Below, piece by piece: positions 52,201 to 64,000 of a stretch of 64,000 nucleotides of DNA. The DNA lies in assembly GCA_016859345.1 (NCBI GenBank), contig CM029121.1, forward strand, positions 8,769,911 to 8,833,910, read 5' to 3'. Below the pieces are notes generated by a model. The model did no database searches and had not been told where the DNA came from. It saw only the letters and a program-made list of their open reading frames with translations. How positions within the stretch are numbered: the stretch's first letter is position 1; the number at the start of each line of letters is the position of its first letter. The position numbers and the translations under genes were made by a program. The DNA comes from Istiophorus platypterus. Its lineage: Eukaryota > Chordata > Actinopteri > Istiophoriformes > Istiophoridae.

Positions 52201-54971
52201 CACCAGTGATTCAGTTCCATTAGCAGCCATATGCTTATGCCATAACACCTCCTACATGTAGGACAGATGATGTGGTGGCTTTGGATCATGAGCTGTTCCT
52301 TTCCTTCTCCATACTCTTTCCATCATTCTGGTACAAGGTTATATTGGTTTCATCTGTCCAAAGAATCTTGTTCCAGAAACGTTCAGGCTTTGTGTAAAGG
52401 GTTTCTAGCATGGTCTAATCTGGCCTTTCTGTTCTTGAGTGTTACCGGTGGTTTATACAGCTATTGATGAACCCTCTATATTTACATTCATGAAGGCGTT
52501 TCTTGATTATAGAACTTGTCAATGATACGCTTGTCTCCTTGAGTGTTCTTGACCTGGCTAGATGCTGTGATGGGTCTTTTTCTCAACCAATGAAAAATTC
52601 TGCAATTATCCACTTTAGTTGTGTTCCATGGTCTTCCAGGTGTTTCTAGGCCTCTGAAAATAGGGGACTATGCATAAAAATGGCTTTAATTCCTAAACAA
52701 TTCATGTGATATTTTTGTTGAACTCCTTGAATTAAAGCCTAGAGTCTACACTTCAATCACATCTTCATCACTTCATTTAAATCCACTGTGTGTAGATGCA
52801 AAATTGCAAAAAAAATGGGTTAACAGGGTACTCATGCATGCATACGTACAAATATTCCCACTCATACAAAGACACATACACAATGCCCTTAGCCTAACCC
52901 CTCTATGCAGACACACAGCAGCACAGCTTGGATGTCACCAATGTCAATTCAGTCTAGTGTGTGTGAAGGCAGAAGACTAAAGAGTCCACTCAGATCCATC
53001 ACACTAATAGTGATTATACATCATGCTACACAGAAAACAGATCACAGCAACCTTTTTCTACATGGCTTAAAAAAAAATTAATTAATTAAACACTATTAGA
53101 GCTGATGCAGTGCTGCAACCTGCTGTTCAGAGCCTGCAACTGCATGTCTACTTCAAGGACTTGGTAGTATTCCTTGCCACATCAAATCCTTGTAGCTGTA
53201 TCACTCTCTTGTCATTTCCTTTCTTTAATTCCAAGTCTCTGTAGTAAGCAGGCTTCTACAAAACTCTCCCTCAACTGTCATAATAGGTAATATCTTTGTT
53301 AAAGCATAAATATACAAGAGATGTGAAACAGACGCCTGTGAGAGTGTCCTCTAAAATTGTTTCCACTGATCAGGTTTATGTGGTTAGCAGTTTAATCTTT
53401 GAAACTCTCACGTTCTCTCTTTCCCTGCCTTTGCCTCTATCTGTCACACAGGCAGTGATTAACACCATGTGTGGTTTTGGGGTTCAAACCCAGAACTACC
53501 TCGAGGCAAACAAGTCAATCTACCCAGTAGGCTGTGCAGACAGGGCAGTGATGTGGATCGAGTCTCATCTGTTGCTAGTGGGGGCTCTCGCCCTGGGACT
53601 GGCTTTGCCTCAGGTAACAAACACACGGGCACTCATTTCATGCGAGCTGAGCAGTAACTGGCAACAATGCTTTGCCACTGGTAACCTCAGACAATTCTGG
53701 GCAGAAATTTAGTCTAATCTTGTCTTAAATGAGTTTTCCCACAAACACACAAGTCAATAGAGGCATCAACTGTAGGCATACTAGTGTGTAGCAATCAAGA
53801 TATTGATATTTGCGTGGTGTATTTGGATGGAGCTGCAAAATAGTCTGGGCAGCATTTCATCAATCAGGACCCTACACCATTCCTTAAGTAACAAAAATAA
53901 ACATCAATTAGTGAGCTTCCAATAACTTTCCTGCACAGGTTAAGCTTGCCTATTCCAATAGAAACCAATAGGGTGTCAGATTAATGTGAGGCAACTGGGA
54001 AAGAACTGATTTAAAATGGAAGGTTACACCTAGACAGCAATAAGTAGGCACAATGGGACGATGAAATTTTAACTGCACATTATTCATTTATTACACTGTT
54101 CTAGCTCAAAAGCTCAGGTTAATGCTCAACTAAGCTGGAAGTCTGTGTGTGATAATGTAATGTTATGCGTCAAAGAAAGGATGATACCGACGATTCCCCT
54201 GCTATTCGCCAAGCACCGCTGCACGACCCAACTCAATTCCCAACGTGTCAGGTAACACTAATAACTCAAGTCAATATGTTAGATTGGCCATGAAATCACA
54301 TTAACACTTATCAAGAGCTTTCTCTAAATAATTAGTCTGCTTACTTATCAAAATGAATCAGGTACTGGCACATTGCATTCTCACAAAGCATGCAGCTCTG
54401 TCAGTGGGTCTTTCGTTTGATCTATCTCACTGTCATATCTGCCTGATTTGGTCCCCAGTGATTCTGTGGAGAGGGAACAAATGTGAAATACCCATGAGTC
54501 CAGCCAAAACAATTTCATTGGTATTCTGATTGCACTGATGTGCGGTGAATTTGATGGAGTTGTTTTTTGTCCTTAATATTAACTGTAACTAGATTTGTCT
54601 GCATAGCAAGCCACTTTTAAATCAAATTGTTAATTCAAGCTCAGTCAAAAGCTGTTTGCTACCGTATGTATGCTCTCACTTGTGAGAAACATGTTGTGAT
54701 CAGTGTTATGACCACATAATTATAACACAGTACAATTATTTCATGTGACTCTATCCAAAAAGTTTCATCTAATTTAAAACCATTTCCTCCTGTTGCCAGA
54801 TGAGCATTGCGACAACCTTCCAAGGGACCTTGAGATGCTAAGCATAGGTTGTACAGTTAAGAGTCTGTTCTGTAATCTAAACTGGCTGCTACTGTCCTCT
54901 AGATTGCAGGAATCGTGCTGTCCCAGATCCTGATCTCTCAGATCCAAGATGAGATTACCTCAGTGTTGTGA
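40822..54971 (+). CDS. tspan33: tspan33, tetraspanin-33 (complete, TspanC8 subfamily)
   Basis: TspanC8 tetraspanins escort the protease ADAM10 through the secretory pathway and set its substrate choice. Eight exons join in frame (40822-40917, 44740-44797, 45316-45443, 45596-45670, 48637-48732, 49146-49274, 53452-53613, 54903-54971) to give 270 residues. The start ATG has A at -3 and G at +4, and an in-frame TAA lies at 40804. Spans: TM1 about 22-44, TM2 62-84, TM3 95-117, TM4 233-260. The large loop has the eight cysteines that define TspanC8: C154, C155 (CCG), C171, C181, C187, C188 (PYSCC), C201, C222. Sequons lie at N159, N170 and N214. The block AIVHYRDDLDLQNL is diagnostic of TSPAN33. 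The C-tail is shorter than in human (283 aa) and ends TSVL. The fish a/b paralogue was not resolved. Confidence 0.95.
41445..42085. mobile_element. Possible hAT-type non-autonomous element
   Basis: It starts CAGTGATTCCCAACCATGAG and tgtacttcaggaggtacttc, the style of a hAT-derived teleost repeat whose ends read 'cagtggttcccaacc'. The interior is rich in short 'aaaatacatggcaaaaagta' type phrases repeated with variation (41660-41760). The right end is decayed and was placed approximately. Confidence 0.4.
43181..43210. repeat. (AC)n microsatellite
   Basis: Fifteen uninterrupted AC units. Confidence 0.9.
44329..44570. mobile_element. Fold-back MITE, copy 2 (decayed)
   Basis: It shares with copy 1 (21090) the phrases taaggaatacacatt, gagagttaggtgaaaag, ttaaatatgaagctggagcc, gatcttctcatctaattct, gcaagaaagggcaaaag and ccaaatgtcaaacta. 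The centre with the TTAGC run is missing or rearranged. It sits in tspan33 intron 1. Confidence 0.65.
44740..44797 (+). CDS. tspan33: tspan33 exon 2 (second half of TM1)
   Basis: 58 bp after acceptor tttttcccag, with donor gtacat. It encodes VFSLLIVAIGVYAKVQKAT plus the first base of an Asp codon that is completed in exon 3. Confidence 0.92.
45316..45443 (+). CDS. tspan33: tspan33 exon 3 (small loop, TM2)
   Basis: 128 bp after acceptor ctttctgccag, with donor gtaata. It encodes TVRDTFLIDPA, then TM2 with FCGCIGALREN, the conserved intracellular motif of tetraspanins. Confidence 0.94.
45596..45670 (+). CDS. tspan33: tspan33 exon 4 (TM3)
   Basis: 25 codons between acceptor gtctttag and donor gtatct. 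It encodes FSFSLTLVFLTQLAIAILG and FFYSDQ. The acceptor is preceded by three copies of a tcttttgtg-like repeat that forms its polypyrimidine tract. Confidence 0.94.
45671..48636 (+). other. tspan33: tspan33 intron 4
   Basis: 3.0 kb with no recognised repeat or exon. The stretch 47020-47500 is locally more GC-rich than its surroundings but does not encode anything recognisable. Confidence 0.75.
48637..48732 (+). CDS. tspan33: tspan33 exon 5 (start of large extracellular loop)
   Basis: 32 codons after acceptor ctctctctcag, with donor gtgctc. It contains AIVHYRDDLDLQNL, a block nearly invariant between fish and mammalian TSPAN33. Confidence 0.95.
49146..49274 (+). CDS. tspan33: tspan33 exon 6 (CCG motif and cysteine core)
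   Basis: 43 codons after acceptor cccttcactcag, with donor gtgtgt. It holds six of the eight loop cysteines (FKCCG, FNC, ERC, PYSCC) and the sequons NYT and NCT. Confidence 0.95.
51120..51296. repeat. Fragment of a dispersed teleost repeat
   Basis: Phrases such as gtgcagacctccaccaatgt, gtcaaacatcattaag, caaagaaattcaaattca, gattcagatctgc, aatttaatgggttcttc and gtttgatttaaaacagttc follow the order of a known fish repeat whose consensus contains 'ttaatgggttcttc ... caagtttcatggaaat'. It is cut off at the right by Tc1 relic A. Confidence 0.45.
51297..52105 (-). pseudogene. Tc1/mariner-like transposon relic A (broken transposase)
   Basis: On the minus strand an ATG at 51875 opens MGSSTQLKFKIKL, matching the start of a fish Tc1-like transposase family (MGSS-QL--KIK). 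Many stops and frameshifts follow. Later pieces still read like the family: FAKEHLHMPDVF, KVLLSVELKVELFGCNEQTY, VWRRKG and DVIKYQQIL. The C-terminal third of the transposase is missing. To the right of the ATG lies the untranslated part with 'taacgatgactgtgaacaag' and 'gagaccttggtaaaagttat'. Not functional. Confidence 0.8.
52106..52825 (-). pseudogene. Tc1/mariner-like transposon relic B (broken transposase)
   Basis: Minus-strand fragments in several frames read RPWNTTKVDNCRI, ITASSQVKNTQ, IKKRLHECKYRG, VTLKNRKARLDHARN, QDSLDR, LYQNDGKSMEKER and FIDDVTAGRSSRMNSEM. These follow the order of a second fish Tc1-like transposase family. Stops and frameshifts abound, and everything after RSSRMNSE is lost. 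The part 52667-52825 (aaaaatggctttaattccta and following) is its 5' untranslated flank. Not functional. Confidence 0.75.
53452..53613 (+). CDS. tspan33: tspan33 exon 7 (end of large loop, most of TM4)
   Basis: 54 codons after acceptor tctgtcacacag, with donor gtaaca. It encodes AVINTMCGFG, the last two loop cysteines (C201, C222) and LLLVGALALGLALPQ of TM4. Confidence 0.95.
53614..54902 (+). other. tspan33: tspan33 intron 7
   Basis: 1.3 kb of AT-rich DNA with no feature recognised. Confidence 0.75.
54903..54971 (+). CDS. tspan33: tspan33 terminal exon 8 (end of TM4, short tail, stop TGA)
   Basis: 22 codons plus TGA after acceptor ctgtcctctag. It encodes IAGIVLSQILISQIQD and ends EITSVL. This is about 13 residues shorter than the human tail and matches the class I PDZ-ligand pattern S-x-hydrophobic. 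Confidence 0.93.
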   Translation: MAGIVLSQILISQIQDEITSVL

Positions 54972-55320
54972 GAGTGGGTCGACAAGGGGAAGAGGAAGGA
55001 AGAAAAGAACTCAACAGTACTCCACACATCTCCTTTAACATGTGCAAAGACATCTTTTTTTTTTTTTTTTTTTTTTTACTGCTACTGTATCACTGCAATG
55101 TTTGAGTACATTTTTTATTCTTAACGTGCTGTTGCCCTTGGGCATACAAGTGTGGTGCATTTTGTTACTAAAAGAGTCATTCACATGCGAAGTGAAAAGT
55201 GTATATTTATTGGTATTGATAATGGTTTTTATATTGATATTCACATGAAGATTTTATCTCTGAAAAGTATTTATATTTAAATGTGATGTTTGCTAATAAA
55301 ATTCAGAATAAGAAGAAAAT
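54972..55320 (+). other. tspan33: tspan33 3' UTR
   Basis: A short UTR of about 350 bp with a 23-base T tract (55056-55078), ending just after AATAAA at 55295. The end was chosen from the signal, with no transcript evidence. Confidence 0.7.
55295..55300 (+). terminator. tspan33: Poly(A) signal AATAAA of tspan33
   Basis: AATAAA lies in gctaataaaattcag, 324 bp after the stop codon, and is the first canonical signal downstream. Confidence 0.7.
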
Positions 55321-55654
55321 CAGTCATCCACACTAATCAGAGGTGTCAGTTTTGCTAAAGAATAAACTCTGATAAAGCACCTGATTAAGAATCATACTTA
55401 AAGGCTATTTATCATGCAAATTGGCAACTTGTGCTTAGCTCATAACCTTGATATATGTGCAAATTTGTTTAGGTCAACAATCTAAAGGGAACTGAGCTCT
55501 ACATTAAAACCTCTGCTGTAAGAATGTTTCAGCTGTCTTGACAAAGATGCCAAATTCCTGGAGGTTGGTACTAAGGAGTCTCCTGAAGCCAAACATCAGT
55601 ACATCAGATTATGTTGTTAATTTGTTGTTTTTTGCATAGGACCTTGCAATCATT
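55321..55654 (-). other. ttc38: ttc38 3' UTR (probable)
   Basis: No canonical minus-strand AATAAA occurs between the stop and the tspan33 poly(A) signal. The nearest ones read leftwards at 55211-55206 and 55119-55114, inside the tspan33 3' UTR, so the two transcripts may overlap at their 3' ends. Confidence 0.5.

Positions 55655-64000
<8,346 letters not shown>

Larger units (their letters stand above)
49275..53451 (+). other. tspan33: tspan33 intron 6
   Basis: 4.2 kb, the largest tspan33 intron. About 1.7 kb of it (51120-52825) is adjoining mobile-element debris. The remaining stretches show no exon. Confidence 0.8.

Noticed and set aside
53296..53712. 138-codon + strand ORF
   Set aside because: It is tspan33 exon 7 (53452-53613) extended into both introns; only the spliced part is coding.

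Overview
The window is vertebrate genomic DNA, almost certainly from a ray-finned fish and probably a percomorph teleost. It is AT-rich, and its genes are split into short exons with GT..AG introns and compact fish-style spacing. It is scattered with relics of teleost repeat families: Tc1-like transposons, a fold-back 'agctta' MITE, a CAGGGGTG-ended hAT-type MITE and long AC/GT and TAG/TGG microsatellites. Nothing prokaryotic is present; there are no operons, CRISPR arrays or phage.

Three protein-coding genes could be reconstructed exon by exon. (1) tspan9, + strand. Six coding exons (18895-33234) encode residues 22-239 of a 239-residue tetraspanin. The first coding exon (about 21 residues) lies upstream of the window, so bases 1-18894 are a very long intron. 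A long 3' UTR probably runs to a poly(A) signal at 39135. (2) tspan33, + strand, complete. Eight exons (40822-54971) encode 270 residues, with an in-frame stop just before the start codon and a poly(A) signal at 55295. (3) ttc38, - strand, partial. Ten exons (62633 down to 55655) encode the C-terminal ~346 residues; the N-terminal ~120 residues lie beyond the right edge. tspan33 and ttc38 are convergent, with only 683 bp between their stop codons.

The two tetraspanins lie head-to-tail about 1.7 kb apart but belong to different subfamilies. tspan9 has six cysteines in the large extracellular loop. tspan33 has eight (TspanC8, the ADAM10-escort group). Both act in the plasma membrane and endomembranes as organisers of partner proteins. 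ttc38 is a cytoplasmic TPR-repeat protein with no obvious functional link.

Most other sequence is intronic. The notable structures are a ~580-bp TAG/TGG microsatellite (16089-16672), a fold-back MITE present twice (21090 and 44329), a 183-bp hAT-type MITE (25170), a ~1.2-kb terminal-inverted-repeat element inside the tspan9 3' UTR (35008-36199), a 79-bp Tc1-type mini-element just before the last tspan9 exon, two decayed Tc1-like transposons beside an older repeat in tspan33 intron 6, another Tc1 relic at the right edge, and two long hairpins (25693 and 61829). I did not find a convincing previously undescribed biological system. Repeat-family names come from recognition of sequence features, without any database search.
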